This document shows, one piece after another, positions 1 to 8,933 of a stretch of 53,868 bases of DNA. Under the pieces are notes generated by a model. That model did not search any database, was not told the origin of the DNA, and was given only the letters and a program-made list of their open reading frames with translations. The stretch covers positions 1 to 53,868 of the forward strand of contig CAZLGJ010000003.1 in NCBI GenBank assembly GCA_964559075.1, written 5' to 3'. A program made the position numbers and the translations under genes. This DNA is from Opacimonas sp964559075 (GTDB lineage: Bacteria; Pseudomonadota; Gammaproteobacteria; Enterobacterales; Alteromonadaceae). The stretch's first letter is position 1. Each line of letters starts with the position of its first letter.

Positions 1-196
1 ATGTATAGGTCGGGCTTTTAACCGAGCCTGAATGCCCCAGAGCTTGTAGTAAATAACGTGAAAATGTGGTTTTGCCCGCCCCCAGATCGCCTTCGAGATA
101 AAGCACATACTGCGCCTGAGGATCCAGTAAGGCAGCTAGCTGCTGAGCGAATTGTTGCGTGTGGACTTCATTGGTTATTGTTATTATCTGCTGCAT
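1..196 (-). CDS. tsaE: TsaE, tRNA threonylcarbamoyladenosine ATPase subunit (partial)
   Basis: The 65 visible N-terminal residues match TsaE, the ATPase that works with TsaB and TsaD in making N6-threonylcarbamoyladenosine at position 37 of tRNAs reading ANN codons, in the cytoplasm. The Walker A motif GDLGAGKTT lies at about residues 36-44, and the SPTYT motif typical of the family follows at residues 61-65. The gene runs off the left edge, so about the last 90 residues are absent. The ATG at 196 is used; a TTG at 202 is the only in-frame alternative before a stop. It lies about 60 bp downstream of nnr on the same strand, the usual gammaproteobacterial order, and is probably co-transcribed with it. 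Confidence 0.93.
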   Translation of the reverse strand, partial: MQQIITITNEVHTQQFAQQLAALLDPQAQYVLYLEGDLGAGKTTFSRYLLQALGHSGSVKSPTYT

Positions 197-255
197 ACAC
201 AAGGTTTATCAGTTCCGGCGCGATACGCATGTTAGCTATCGCGCTAAGACATTGC

Positions 256-1761
256 TTAGGTGTTAATCAAGCGGCGCACGATAGGGAAAATATCACTTGC
301 AAGCATTCCCCGTTCACCGAATTCCTGTGCAATTATATCAGCTGCATGTCCATGGATACAAACACCATATTTGGCTGCATCGAGATTGCTCATGCGCTGT
401 GCCATCATCGCGCCCAAGATACCGCTCAATACATCGCCCATACCGGCCGTTGCCATGCCCGGATTACCGTGTTCACTCACCCATGTACGCACCCCATTAT
501 CAACAATAGTACCCGGGCCCTTGAGGATGGTCACGGCTTTGTAGCGCTGAGCAAGTAAGCGCGCATTTGAATAGCGGCTGGCATCAACTTCATCGATACT
601 GGTTTCTAGCAGACGAGCTGCCTCCCCCGTATGTGGCGTCAAAATACACTGCTGGGGAGAGAATCTGGTCGCGTGCTGCGGCAACATGTTGAGCGCATCG
701 GCATCGACTACGATAGGCAAATCATTTTTTTGAATAAACTCGATGACTTGCGCGAACGTTTCTTGTCCCCACTGATCTTGTCCTAGTCCCGGCCCAACTA
801 CTATGGTATTGGCCCATTCAAGAGCTTCTTCTAAAGCTTCGGTGATCACCATTAGCTCGGGTCGGCCTGACGATATTTGTACCCGACTTTCTGGGTGGGC
901 GTATATTTTGACTAAGCCCGTACCGGCGCGAAGCGCGGCTTCACCAGCTAAGCGAATTGCACCTGACATACCCGCGTTGCCGCCGATACACAACAGCCGC
1001 CCAAAGCGACCTTTGTGTGAATTAACGCGGCGCGGTGCAAGTTTTTCGAATTGATCAAGGTTGAGCAAGTGCGTATTAGAAGGACAGACCTCGGCAAAAG
1101 CTTTGCCAATTTCCAGATCCACAAAGCGCAGTTTTCCACTTGCTTCTTTACCCGCCGCTATGACCAAGCCTTGTTTGATCCCCACAAAGGTGACCGTCAT
1201 ATCGGCTTGAATACAGCCACAATAAGCAATACCAGTAGTCGCATTGAGCCCTGAGGGTACATCAACACTGAGTACCGGAACCGTCGCGCGATTAATCGCG
1301 TCAATAATGGTCAAGTACTCTTTGCGGATCAGGCCCTGCGCGCCGATGCCCAATAACGCATCGATAACGATATCTGCACGTTGCAATAGCGACTCGTTAA
1401 AAGCAATAACTTTGCCACCCGCAGCAATAAACGCATCACGTGCAAGCAATGCATCACCACTTAAGGGCTTGTCGGGGTCTACAGCACACACCTTAACATC
1501 ATGCTCATCTTCTAAAGCAAGCGTAGCCGCGACATAACCATCACCGGCATTGTTACCTGAGCCAACCACAAACAAAAAATGTTCGCACTCGGGCACGAGC
1601 TCGAAGGCATATTGATAAACCGCTTTGCCAGCACGCTGCATCAGCCCGTAGAGGCTGGTCATGCTTTTTTCGGCAGCCTCCGCCTCGCGTTGGGCAACTT
1701 GATCTGCGCGAAATAATTTTTGTGCTAAACTGGCGCTCCGTTTCTCAATCTGAATGTGCAT
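256..1761 (-). CDS. nnr: Bifunctional NAD(P)H-hydrate epimerase / ADP-dependent dehydratase
   Basis: This is a 501-residue two-domain metabolite repair enzyme. The N-terminal YjeF_N domain (about residues 15-225, with the GSGNNAGDGY loop) epimerises R-NAD(P)HX. The C-terminal ribokinase-like YjeF_C domain (about 240-500, with PHTGEAARL, KGPGT and GNPGMATAGMGDVLSG) dehydrates S-NAD(P)HX using ADP. Length and domain order match the E. coli fusion protein. The ATG start at 1761 lies only 2 bp from the divergent queG start at 1764, so each gene's promoter must sit inside or very near the other's coding region unless the true start is further downstream. TsaE follows downstream on the same strand. 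Cytoplasmic. Confidence 0.95.
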   Translation of the reverse strand: MHIQIEKRSASLAQKLFRADQVAQREAEAAEKSMTSLYGLMQRAGKAVYQYAFELVPECEHFLFVVGSGNNAGDGYVAATLALEDEHDVKVCAVDPDKPLSGDALLARDAFIAAGGKVIAFNESLLQRADIVIDALLGIGAQGLIRKEYLTIIDAINRATVPVLSVDVPSGLNATTGIAYCGCIQADMTVTFVGIKQGLVIAAGKEASGKLRFVDLEIGKAFAEVCPSNTHLLNLDQFEKLAPRRVNSHKGRFGRLLCIGGNAGMSGAIRLAGEAALRAGTGLVKIYAHPESRVQISSGRPELMVITEALEEALEWANTIVVGPGLGQDQWGQETFAQVIEFIQKNDLPIVVDADALNMLPQHATRFSPQQCILTPHTGEAARLLETSIDEVDASRYSNARLLAQRYKAVTILKGPGTIVDNGVRTWVSEHGNPGMATAGMGDVLSGILGAMMAQRMSNLDAAKYGVCIHGHAADIIAQEFGERGMLASDIFPIVRRLINT

Positions 1762-1763
1762 AT

Positions 1764-2945
1764 ATGTCCTTTGAAAACTTGCTTGATTTGACGCATTTGT
1801 CTCACCTTATCAAGGAGTGGGGCAAAGCGCTAGGTTTTCAAGAAGTAGGGATCTGTGATATCGATTTGCAGGCGCACGAAAAACCATTGCAAGCATGGCT
1901 CGACAAGCATTATTACGGCACTATGTCATTTTTCCCGCAGCGCGGTATGATGCGTGCTAGGCCGGCAGAATTATTACCCGGTACCTGTCGCATTATTAGC
2001 GTGCGCATGGATTATCTGCCCCCTGACGCCAGTTTTGCGCGACATTTGCATAATACTAAAATAGGATATATCAGTCGCTATGCGCTTGGCCGTGATTATC
2101 ACAAAGTATTGCGCAAAAAACTCAAGCAACTCGGCGATAAAATCACAGCGCATTGTGAAACTGCTGAGTTCCGCCCTTTTGTCGACTCCGCGCCTATTTT
2201 GGAACACGCGGTCGCAGAGAAAGCAGGGATTGGCTTTACTGGTAAGCACTCACTTACTATCAACCCCGAGCAAGGTTCCTGGTTTTTCTTAGGCGAACTA
2301 TTTATTAATCTGCCTCTGCCCGTGGATCAACCCATCGACGCAGACTGTGGAAGCTGTAGCGCCTGTATGAGTATCTGTCCCACGAATGCCATTGTCGAGC
2401 CCTTTGTCGTCGATGCACGTAAGTGTGTTTCTTATCTAACCATTGAACACGACGGCTCTATACCAGAGCAATACCGCCAGCCAATGGGCAATCGCATCTA
2501 TGGCTGTGACGATTGTCAGCTCGTTTGTCCCTTCAATCAAACGGCCCCGATTACTACTGAAGCCGACTTTTATGCCCGCCCTGCACTTCACGGGCAATCC
2601 TTAAATACCTTATTTAGCTGGACGGAAGCAGAGTTTTTACACCACACTGAAGGCTCACCGATTCGGCGTATTGGGTATGCCAAATGGCAACGCAATATTT
2701 CGGTGGCGCTTGGCAATGCTCAGCGTGATGCAGCATTAGTGAATCTTCTAGAGCAAAAACTAGCGCTACTGTCGTCCGCAAAGTTCAGTGACTACGGCTT
2801 TGCCGCACAGCCCACACCAGCTCAAACTGATATGCTCCTTGAGCATTTGCAATGGGCCATCGAGCAGCAACAAGCAACCATCGAGAACCGTCAGCAAGCC
2901 CGACTCGTGCGAATTGTGCAAAAAGGCTTACCTCGAGATGCCTAG
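1764..2945 (+). CDS. queG: Epoxyqueuosine reductase QueG
   Basis: QueG performs the last step of queuosine synthesis, cobalamin-dependent reduction of epoxyqueuosine to queuosine in tRNA. The 393-residue protein carries two 4Fe-4S ferredoxin-type clusters, CGSCSACMSICP at about residue 195 and GCDDCQLVCP at about residue 247. The upstream half has the DUF1730-type N-terminal region with YYGTMSFF and RYALGRDYH. The frame is open upstream to 1722, but the ATG at 1764 gives the family's usual N-terminus (MSFENLLDL), and the earlier codons would overlap nnr. The queG/nnr divergent pairing is the normal gammaproteobacterial arrangement. Confidence 0.95.
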   Translation: MSFENLLDLTHLSHLIKEWGKALGFQEVGICDIDLQAHEKPLQAWLDKHYYGTMSFFPQRGMMRARPAELLPGTCRIISVRMDYLPPDASFARHLHNTKIGYISRYALGRDYHKVLRKKLKQLGDKITAHCETAEFRPFVDSAPILEHAVAEKAGIGFTGKHSLTINPEQGSWFFLGELFINLPLPVDQPIDADCGSCSACMSICPTNAIVEPFVVDARKCVSYLTIEHDGSIPEQYRQPMGNRIYGCDDCQLVCPFNQTAPITTEADFYARPALHGQSLNTLFSWTEAEFLHHTEGSPIRRIGYAKWQRNISVALGNAQRDAALVNLLEQKLALLSSAKFSDYGFAAQPTPAQTDMLLEHLQWAIEQQQATIENRQQARLVRIVQKGLPRDA

Positions 2946-3047
2946 CCATCCTGTAAGTTAGAAGATTATTTACTGTAATACTATCGCATAATAATACTGC
3001 GGTAATATTCGATTTTGTCGATATATAATTTTTACGATATTAATCAC

Positions 3048-4595
3048 ATGGACTCGTTTTTTATGAGCAGCGGACGCGAAATAGACATTCCTCCCGGCAT
3101 TACAATCATTAGCACCACCGACACTCGATCATACATCACTTCATGCAATGAAGCTTTTGCGCATTATTCTGGGTTTGATAAAGATGAACTTATCGGTAAA
3201 CCGCATAATATTTTGCGCCATCCCGATATGCCTAAAGCGGCCTTCGCCGAAATGTGGGCCACATTAAAAGCAGGCAAATGCTGGCGTGGTATTGTCAAAA
3301 ACCGCTGCAAAAACGGGGATTTTTATTGGGTGCGAGCCTTTGTTGCGCCGATTATTGATAACGAGCGTATCGTTGGCTACCAAAGCGTACGCCGCAAGCC
3401 TGAGCCGCATGAAATCAAAAATGCAGAGCGCATCTACGCCAGGCTACGTACTCGTTCTATCGATTTGCAATCTGGCGAAATGCCGATTAAACACAAGCGC
3501 ATCGCCTTTGCGGGACTATTAACGTCTGGTCTTGTTGGACTTGGCTATTACGAACAATGGATTGCCATGGGAGCGGTCATCAGTTCGCTAGCACTGGCTT
3601 CGTTCATGTTCAGAGACTATTGGTTTGACGTGCCAGCGTTTATCGAAAACACCAAACGCGAACACGATTTGCTCCAGCGCAAAATTACCTTTGGCAAAGG
3701 CCCCAAAAGCGTGCTGCAGTTTACTCGTGCATTTAGTGAAACCAAATCCTTTGTACTCAAGAGTCGCTTGCTTCACGCCGGTGATGTCTTAGTCGGCGTC
3801 GCCCAAGAAACCTCGGCCTCGGCTAAACAAACAGAAACAGGCGCCGTGCAACAAGCCAATTTGACTTACCAGTTAGTCAACGTAGTCGAAGAGTTATCGC
3901 AAGCATCACACAGCGCGCAAAACCGCTTGATGGAGGCCGCGCAAGGTATGCAGTCTTGCGAGTCAAGCTGTACAGATGCATCGCAAGAAATCAATAAGCA
4001 GGTATCTGACATTGGTGAGCTTGCCCAAGATATTGCCTCAGCAACTAAGCTAGCGGGTGAGCTGAATGAGCAGTCTGGCGAAGTCGGCAATGTCGTCAAA
4101 GTGATCAAAGAAATCGCTGAACAAACTAATTTGCTGGCACTTAATGCGTCAATTGAAGCCGCTAGGGCCGGAGAGTCAGGTCGCGGATTTGCAGTAGTTG
4201 CGCAAGAAGTGCGGGATTTATCGATAAAGACAGCGGAATCAGCAGAGCGCATTAATAGCCAAATTGACGCTATGATCAATAAAATCGAAGGCTGGTCGGG
4301 GATCATGCAGCAGCACTCGGAACGCGCTTCACAAACCGCACACAATGCAACTAGCTTAACGGGATTAATGTTAGAAGTAGCTCAGGCCAACGCTCGTTTA
4401 GAGAGCGTTATTACCGAAATAGCGCAGAGCAGTGACGAGCAACAGCAAATTTTGCAGACTGCCAACACGCACCTCAATGCGGTGAGCCAAGTGACTGACG
4501 AGTCTAAAGACGGTGCCAGCCACCTAATGAGTCAGGCAGATGCGTTATCAGAACAAATCAGTCGCTTAACCGGCATCGCCAAAACCTTTAGCTAA
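3048..4595 (+). CDS. Aer-like PAS-containing methyl-accepting chemotaxis protein
   Basis: A 515-residue chemoreceptor of the Aer type. An N-terminal PAS domain (about residues 5-110) has the Aer-like NILRHPDMP and KNGDFYWV motifs, which in E. coli Aer go with FAD binding and redox sensing. Two short hydrophobic segments follow (about 150-190), forming a membrane hairpin. No clear HAMP domain is recognisable; a long coiled coil ends in the conserved signalling tip (NLLALNASIEAARAGE, about residues 360-375) that contacts CheA and CheW. A TTG at 3015 and an ATG at 3063 are alternative starts; no strong ribosome site separates them. Its stop lies 2 bp from the convergent hemE stop with no recognisable terminator between. 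Aerotaxis or redox taxis is inferred from the family. Confidence 0.88.
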   Translation: MDSFFMSSGREIDIPPGITIISTTDTRSYITSCNEAFAHYSGFDKDELIGKPHNILRHPDMPKAAFAEMWATLKAGKCWRGIVKNRCKNGDFYWVRAFVAPIIDNERIVGYQSVRRKPEPHEIKNAERIYARLRTRSIDLQSGEMPIKHKRIAFAGLLTSGLVGLGYYEQWIAMGAVISSLALASFMFRDYWFDVPAFIENTKREHDLLQRKITFGKGPKSVLQFTRAFSETKSFVLKSRLLHAGDVLVGVAQETSASAKQTETGAVQQANLTYQLVNVVEELSQASHSAQNRLMEAAQGMQSCESSCTDASQEINKQVSDIGELAQDIASATKLAGELNEQSGEVGNVVKVIKEIAEQTNLLALNASIEAARAGESGRGFAVVAQEVRDLSIKTAESAERINSQIDAMINKIEGWSGIMQQHSERASQTAHNATSLTGLMLEVAQANARLESVITEIAQSSDEQQQILQTANTHLNAVSQVTDESKDGASHLMSQADALSEQISRLTGIAKTFS

Positions 4596-4597
4596 GC

Positions 4598-5665
4598 TTA
4601 ACGCTGATGGTAAGGCGCTGAGTACTTGTGTACCGCATCAACAAACACGCCTGCGTGTTCAGGCGGTACATCTAGATGGATACCGTGACCAAGGTTAAAG
4701 ACATGTCCAGAACCTTCTCCGAAGCCCGCTAAGATATGTTGGACTTCTTCCTCGATACGCGCTGGTGGCGCATAGAGCATGGAAGGGTCCATATTGCCTT
4801 GCAGTGCAACTCGGTCGCCCACGCGCGCTTTTGCATCGGCAATATCAATCGTCCAATCCAAGCCAACCGCGTCACATCCTGTATCAGCAATAGCTTCTAA
4901 CCACATGCCGCCATTTTTGGTGAACAAGGTTACCGGTACGCGGCGTCCGTCGTATTCACGGATCAAGCCGTCGACAATTTTGTGCATGTATTGCAGCGAA
5001 AACAGTTGATAATCACGAGGAGATAACACCCCCCCCCAAGTATCAAAAACCATCACCGACTGCGCGCCCGCTTGGATTTGTGCATTGAGGTATGAAATCA
5101 CCGAGTCTGCGACTTTGTCTAGCAATAGGTGCAGGGTTTGTGGCTCAGCGAAGGCCATTTTTTTGATCTTGGTAAATGCTTTGCTCGAACCGCCCTCAAC
5201 CATATAAGTGGCGAGTGTCCAAGGGCTGCCAGAGAAGCCAATTAGCGGCACATCTCCATTGAGACCTTTGCGAATAGTGCGCACAGCGTTCATCACGTAC
5301 TGTAACTCGCCTTCCGGATCAGGGTGAGGTAGGCGCTGCACATCAGCCGCACAGGTAATGGGACGTTCAAAACGCGGGCCTTCACCGGTTTCAAAATACA
5401 AGCCCAAGCCCATGGCATCGGGGATGGTCAAGATGTCTGAAAACAAGATAGCCGCATCCAAAGCAAAACGACGCAAGGGCTGCAGCGTGACCTCACACGC
5501 TAATTCGGCGTTTTTGCACAGTGACATAAAGTCCCCGGCTTCCGCGCGAGTGGCCTTATATTCAGGCAAGTAGCGACCTGCTTGACGCATCATCCACACA
5601 GGAGTGACATCGACGTCTTGCTTGAGAAGGGCGCGTAAATAGCGGTCGTTTTTTAATTCAGACAT
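4598..5665 (-). CDS. hemE: Uroporphyrinogen decarboxylase
   Basis: HemE decarboxylates the four acetate side chains of uroporphyrinogen III to give coproporphyrinogen III in heme synthesis. The 355-residue length is standard. The N-terminal RQAGRYLPEY motif carries the arginines that bind substrate carboxylates, FSDILTIPDAMG and GFSGSPWTLATYMVEG are present, and the C-terminal FNLGHGI motif is intact. An AAGGAA ribosome-binding site stands 7-8 bp before the ATG at 5665. It lies downstream of nudC on the same strand, 60 bp away. Cytoplasmic. Confidence 0.97.
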   Translation of the reverse strand: MSELKNDRYLRALLKQDVDVTPVWMMRQAGRYLPEYKATRAEAGDFMSLCKNAELACEVTLQPLRRFALDAAILFSDILTIPDAMGLGLYFETGEGPRFERPITCAADVQRLPHPDPEGELQYVMNAVRTIRKGLNGDVPLIGFSGSPWTLATYMVEGGSSKAFTKIKKMAFAEPQTLHLLLDKVADSVISYLNAQIQAGAQSVMVFDTWGGVLSPRDYQLFSLQYMHKIVDGLIREYDGRRVPVTLFTKNGGMWLEAIADTGCDAVGLDWTIDIADAKARVGDRVALQGNMDPSMLYAPPARIEEEVQHILAGFGEGSGHVFNLGHGIHLDVPPEHAGVFVDAVHKYSAPYHQR

Positions 5666-5725
5666 GTTTTAAATTCCTTGCAATATCGCGCGCATCCTAG
5701 CAAAAAAAACCGCTTATTGCACATG

Positions 5726-6499
5726 CTACATTAGACTTTGTGTATGCGCGATCAACCGTCCCGCGATTGACACACTTGGAGGCACCGGCGGTAAATCATG
5801 CAGATCGAACCACTGCGCCGCAACAATTTCTTTGCCATCGACCACAATCTCGCCGCAGTCATACTCTGCTGTAAACCCGACCATCAGCGAATGTGGGAAA
5901 GGCCAAGGCTGGCTATCAAAGTACTGAATATTTTTGACCTGCACGCCTACCTCTTCCATGACCTCTCGGGCTACGGCCTGCTCAAGGGTTTCACCACTTT
6001 CAACAAAACCCGCTAAGGTTGAAAATATACCGGTGTGCACATGCCGTGGTCCTTGGGCAAGCAGGATTTGAGGGCCGCGTCGAATCGCCACAATAATGCA
6101 CGGCGAGATCCGGGGATAAGTTCGATGCCCACAGTTATCGCACTGTTTGGCCATCTCCCAGTTGATTTGGCGGGTGCGATGCCCACACTGACCGCAAAAT
6201 TGATGGGTCTTGAGAAATAATGCGTATTGCCAAGCGCGCGCGACAGGTTGAAAATAGTCAGGATCGTGCTGCATCATAAACTCTCGCAAACTCACCAAAG
6301 CCAAATCATGCGCTTGCAAATCACTTTCACAAAGCTGCGTTAACCCCAGATCTAAGAGTTGTTGTTCGCCTGATAGAGGCACCAGCTGCTCACCCTCACT
6401 AGCAATGTCGCCGATGTGTTGCAGTGTTTGCCAAGTCGGCAGCTGCAGATGCTTAGCATAGACCAATACCTGTTGTTTAACGAGCACGATAGTGAGCAT
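5726..6499 (-). CDS. nudC: NADH pyrophosphatase NudC (NAD-RNA decapping hydrolase)
   Basis: A 257-residue Nudix hydrolase that splits NADH to NMNH and AMP and, in E. coli, removes NAD caps from RNA. A zinc ribbon is visible with cysteines at about 102, 105, 120 and 123, followed by the Nudix box (GFVESGET...REVMEEVG, about residues 164-185). The downstream SQPWPFPHSLM segment is the NudC-specific signature. The ATG at 6499 has a GAGG ribosome site. It is divergent from zur, with 119 bp between the starts. Cytoplasmic. Confidence 0.95.
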   Translation of the reverse strand: MLTIVLVKQQVLVYAKHLQLPTWQTLQHIGDIASEGEQLVPLSGEQQLLDLGLTQLCESDLQAHDLALVSLREFMMQHDPDYFQPVARAWQYALFLKTHQFCGQCGHRTRQINWEMAKQCDNCGHRTYPRISPCIIVAIRRGPQILLAQGPRHVHTGIFSTLAGFVESGETLEQAVAREVMEEVGVQVKNIQYFDSQPWPFPHSLMVGFTAEYDCGEIVVDGKEIVAAQWFDLHDLPPVPPSVSIAGRLIAHTQSLM

Positions 6500-6618
6500 A
6501 AAGGCCTCATTTAATGACTAAAAAGTTTTCGCAAGTATGGTGCCATTGTGCTTTTCTCGGTCCGCAAGGTCAATAAAGGTTTATTTTGCTATTGCTTTGT
6601 CGATATACTAAGTGTGTT

Positions 6619-7044
6619 ATGAGTATATTAATTGAAAAAGCAAAACACCATTGTGAGCAAGCTGGCGCCCGTTTTACCCCATTACGCGAGCAGGTTTACC
6701 GCTTACTGCTCGACAGTCGCGCCCCAATCGGCGCGTATGATTTATTGGATAAGCTAAAATTAGAAAACGATGCCGCCAAACCGGCTACCGTTTATCGCTC
6801 ACTGGATTTTTTGTTGGAGTTTGGCTTGATCCACAAAGTGGAGTCGACCAATATGTTTGTGGCGTGCCATCACTTTGGCTGTCAACATCCCGTGCAATTT
6901 TTGATTTGCGATCGCTGCGGCAATGTCACTGAAATTCAATCAGATGCACTGCACGATGCACTCATATCACAAGCAGAGCAACGAGGCTTCTTGGTCGAAC
7001 AACAAACCATCGAAGCACATGGAGTATGCGAGCAATGTCGCTAA
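6619..7044 (+). CDS. zur: Fur-family zinc uptake regulator Zur
   Basis: A 141-residue Fur-family repressor resembling Zur. The winged helix is at about residues 15-80 (FTPLREQVYRLLLD, KPATVYRSLDFLLE, HKVESTN), and the dimerisation domain carries the structural zinc cysteines in CDRCG and the C-terminal CEQC pair. The HKVESTN and IEAHG segments are close to E. coli Zur rather than Fur or PerR. The protein ends right after the CxxC pair, lacking the histidine-rich tail of E. coli Zur. The ATG at 6619 is preferred over 6586. A TATACT -10-like hexamer sits at 6604-6609, too close for that start if used at its normal distance, so the promoter is uncertain. I saw no clear Zur box here. Confidence 0.85.
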   Translation: MSILIEKAKHHCEQAGARFTPLREQVYRLLLDSRAPIGAYDLLDKLKLENDAAKPATVYRSLDFLLEFGLIHKVESTNMFVACHHFGCQHPVQFLICDRCGNVTEIQSDALHDALISQAEQRGFLVEQQTIEAHGVCEQCR

Positions 7045-7094
7045 GGTAAGCGCGTATTGTATACTCATTATTAGAGGCAAGGACGAGAATAATC

Positions 7095-7559
7095 ATGAAC
7101 GTGGAATTTATTAATCCTTTTATTAGTGCGTTAACCAACGTCACTTCCATGATGGCACAGACGGAATTGCAACCCGGCAAACCGGCGCGCAAAACTGACG
7201 ATTCGGCAGTGGGTGATATCTCTGGCGTAATCGGTATGGTCGGTCCGGCCGTGCAAGGCTCCCTATCCATTACCTTTGATGAAGAACTCGCGTTGGAGTT
7301 GATGGAAAAGATGCTGGGCGAGCGCGCCCCTGAACTCAATCATGAAGTCGCAGATATGGTGGGCGAAATTACCAACATGATCTGCGGTGGTGCCAAAAAA
7401 GAACTCTCCGAAAAAGGCTATGAATTTCAAATGGCCACACCAGCTGTTATCACCGGAAAAAAGCACACAATTAATCACCAGGTCGATGGTCCTAAAATCA
7501 TCATGCCGTTCAAATCGGAAAGCGGCAAAGCTTATCTTGAAATTTGCTTTAATAAATAA
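7095..7559 (+). CDS. CheX-like chemotaxis phosphatase domain protein
   Basis: A 154-residue single-domain protein of the CheX/CheC-like superfamily. The MNVEFINPFISAL start, the VQGSLSITFDEELALELMEKM core and the EITNMICGGAK helix fit CheX; the E..N pair in that helix is the dephosphorylation signature. CheX proteins dephosphorylate CheY-P or related receiver domains. It lies 50 bp after zur on the same strand and is not next to any che operon in the window; the Aer-like receptor is 2.5 kb away. AAGGA precedes the ATG at 7095. Whether it acts in chemotaxis or another receiver pathway is unknown. Confidence 0.82.
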   Translation: MNVEFINPFISALTNVTSMMAQTELQPGKPARKTDDSAVGDISGVIGMVGPAVQGSLSITFDEELALELMEKMLGERAPELNHEVADMVGEITNMICGGAKKELSEKGYEFQMATPAVITGKKHTINHQVDGPKIIMPFKSESGKAYLEICFNK

Positions 7560-7629
7560 TAATTTGTACTAGAAAATTTACGTTTTTGTACTACAATCCA
7601 CCTGACACATTACTACAAGGAAGAATCTT

Positions 7630-8823
7630 ATGAAAATGCATCAGCATTTACTTACATCCGCACTTCTTGCTACAACTATCAGTTTACCAGTACTCGCTCA
7701 TGATCACGCCGCAAGTGATAACAAACAGCAGTGGGTAGGGGTATTCGCCGGTAAATTTGAAGGCGATTCTAGTCGTCCTAACGAAATGGACATGTACAGT
7801 GGGGCTCATTTGGCCGGTGCTGAACTGGGCTTTCGTTTTTCTTCTGAGTGGGCAGTTCGCTTAGAAGCTATGCGTACCTACATCGATTTAAAAGATGGTA
7901 CCGATATCGACGGTTTTAATTTTGGGGTTGACGGCATGTACTTTTGGGATGCTGACAACAAGTATGTCTTTTTTGGCGCACGCCAACTCGACGACTCGAT
8001 CGACAGTGGCCTTTCTGGCACAGTAGGTATCGGTGCTCACTGGGGTGGTGCTAGTCCGCTACGCTTAGTCACAGAAGCGGGTTACCTGCGCAGCTTTGAT
8101 GATAGTTACAATGATTTTGTCTTAAAACTTGGTATCAATTATCAATTTGGCGACACAGTTAGCGGTGGCGCACGTAAAGTCAAAGACAGCGATGGCGACG
8201 GCGTGATGGATGGTGCTGATAAATGCCCTAACACCCCCGCCGGCACTATGGTAGACAGCATGGGTTGTGATAACGATGCTGACAATGACGGTATTGCCAA
8301 TGCCAATGATTCATGTCCAAACACGCCTGCTGGCGTCCGTGTTAACAGCCGCGGCTGTGAACTAAAAGATGATGATATGGACGGCGTGCTCAACCAGAAC
8401 GACTTATGTCCAAACACGGCCAAAGGTGTCAAAGTTGATGACAAAGGCTGTATGGCCAAAGCCATCATCGAAAAAACCGTGCGCTTAAACGCATTGTTTG
8501 ACAACAACTCTGCATTTGTTAAAAACCCTAACAGTGCTAAGTTTGCAGATTTTGCTGCGTTCATGAAAGCTAACCCCAATGCGGTTGCAACTATCGAAGG
8601 CCACACGTCGGTGGTTGGTTCAGCTGCATACAACCAAAGCTTATCAGAGCGTCGCGCGGCAAATGTTCGCGAAGTACTCGTTGAAGTACATGGCGCGCCA
8701 GGCGATCGCATTGACTTAATTGGTTATGGTGAGTCTCGCCCGCTAAACACTGCATTAACTGCAGCGGCGCACGCGGAAAATCGTCGCGTAGTAGCGGTCA
8801 TCACTGCTGAAGTGCAAGAATAA
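7630..8823 (+). CDS. OmpA-family outer membrane protein with thrombospondin type 3 repeats
   Basis: A 397-residue OprF/OmpA-type protein. A signal peptide (about 1-23, ending VLA) leads into an eight-strand barrel (about 25-172). A calcium-binding TSP3 linker with three DxDxDG/CPNT repeats follows (about 183-275), then an OmpA C-terminal domain (about 285-395). The domain normally grips peptidoglycan through an Asp in GHTD and an Arg 15 residues later; here the motif reads GHTS, with Ser at residue 327, while the Arg at 342 remains. AAGGAAG precedes the ATG. A strong terminator follows at 8843. The gene probably stands alone. Role: envelope structure or slow porin, by family. Confidence 0.9.
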   Translation: MKMHQHLLTSALLATTISLPVLAHDHAASDNKQQWVGVFAGKFEGDSSRPNEMDMYSGAHLAGAELGFRFSSEWAVRLEAMRTYIDLKDGTDIDGFNFGVDGMYFWDADNKYVFFGARQLDDSIDSGLSGTVGIGAHWGGASPLRLVTEAGYLRSFDDSYNDFVLKLGINYQFGDTVSGGARKVKDSDGDGVMDGADKCPNTPAGTMVDSMGCDNDADNDGIANANDSCPNTPAGVRVNSRGCELKDDDMDGVLNQNDLCPNTAKGVKVDDKGCMAKAIIEKTVRLNALFDNNSAFVKNPNSAKFADFAAFMKANPNAVATIEGHTSVVGSAAYNQSLSERRAANVREVLVEVHGAPGDRIDLIGYGESRPLNTALTAAAHAENRRVVAVITAEVQE

Positions 8824-8842
8824 TCACTGATTAATGCATATC

Positions 8843-8872
8843 AAAAACCCGCTCATTGAGCGGGTTTTTTTA
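8843..8872 (+). terminator. Rho-independent terminator of the OmpA-family gene
   Basis: A perfect stem AAAAACCCGCTC / GAGCGGGTTTTT with a three-base loop (ATT) starts about 20 bp after the porin stop, and ends in a T run. The symmetric A and T tracts mean it may also act on dnaB transcripts arriving from the other strand. Confidence 0.9.
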
Positions 8873-8933
8873 TGGTTTAATTAATTGTTCAGTGACAGCT
8901 TACTGTGTGAAACTGCAAGTGCAGCAGGGCTTG

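Noticed and set aside
58..558. Open frame of 166 codons on the plus strand.
   Set aside because: Antisense to tsaE and nnr, no ribosome site, no family resemblance.
8142..8711. Open frame of 189 codons on the minus strand.
   Set aside because: Shadow of the repetitive TSP3/OmpA coding region.
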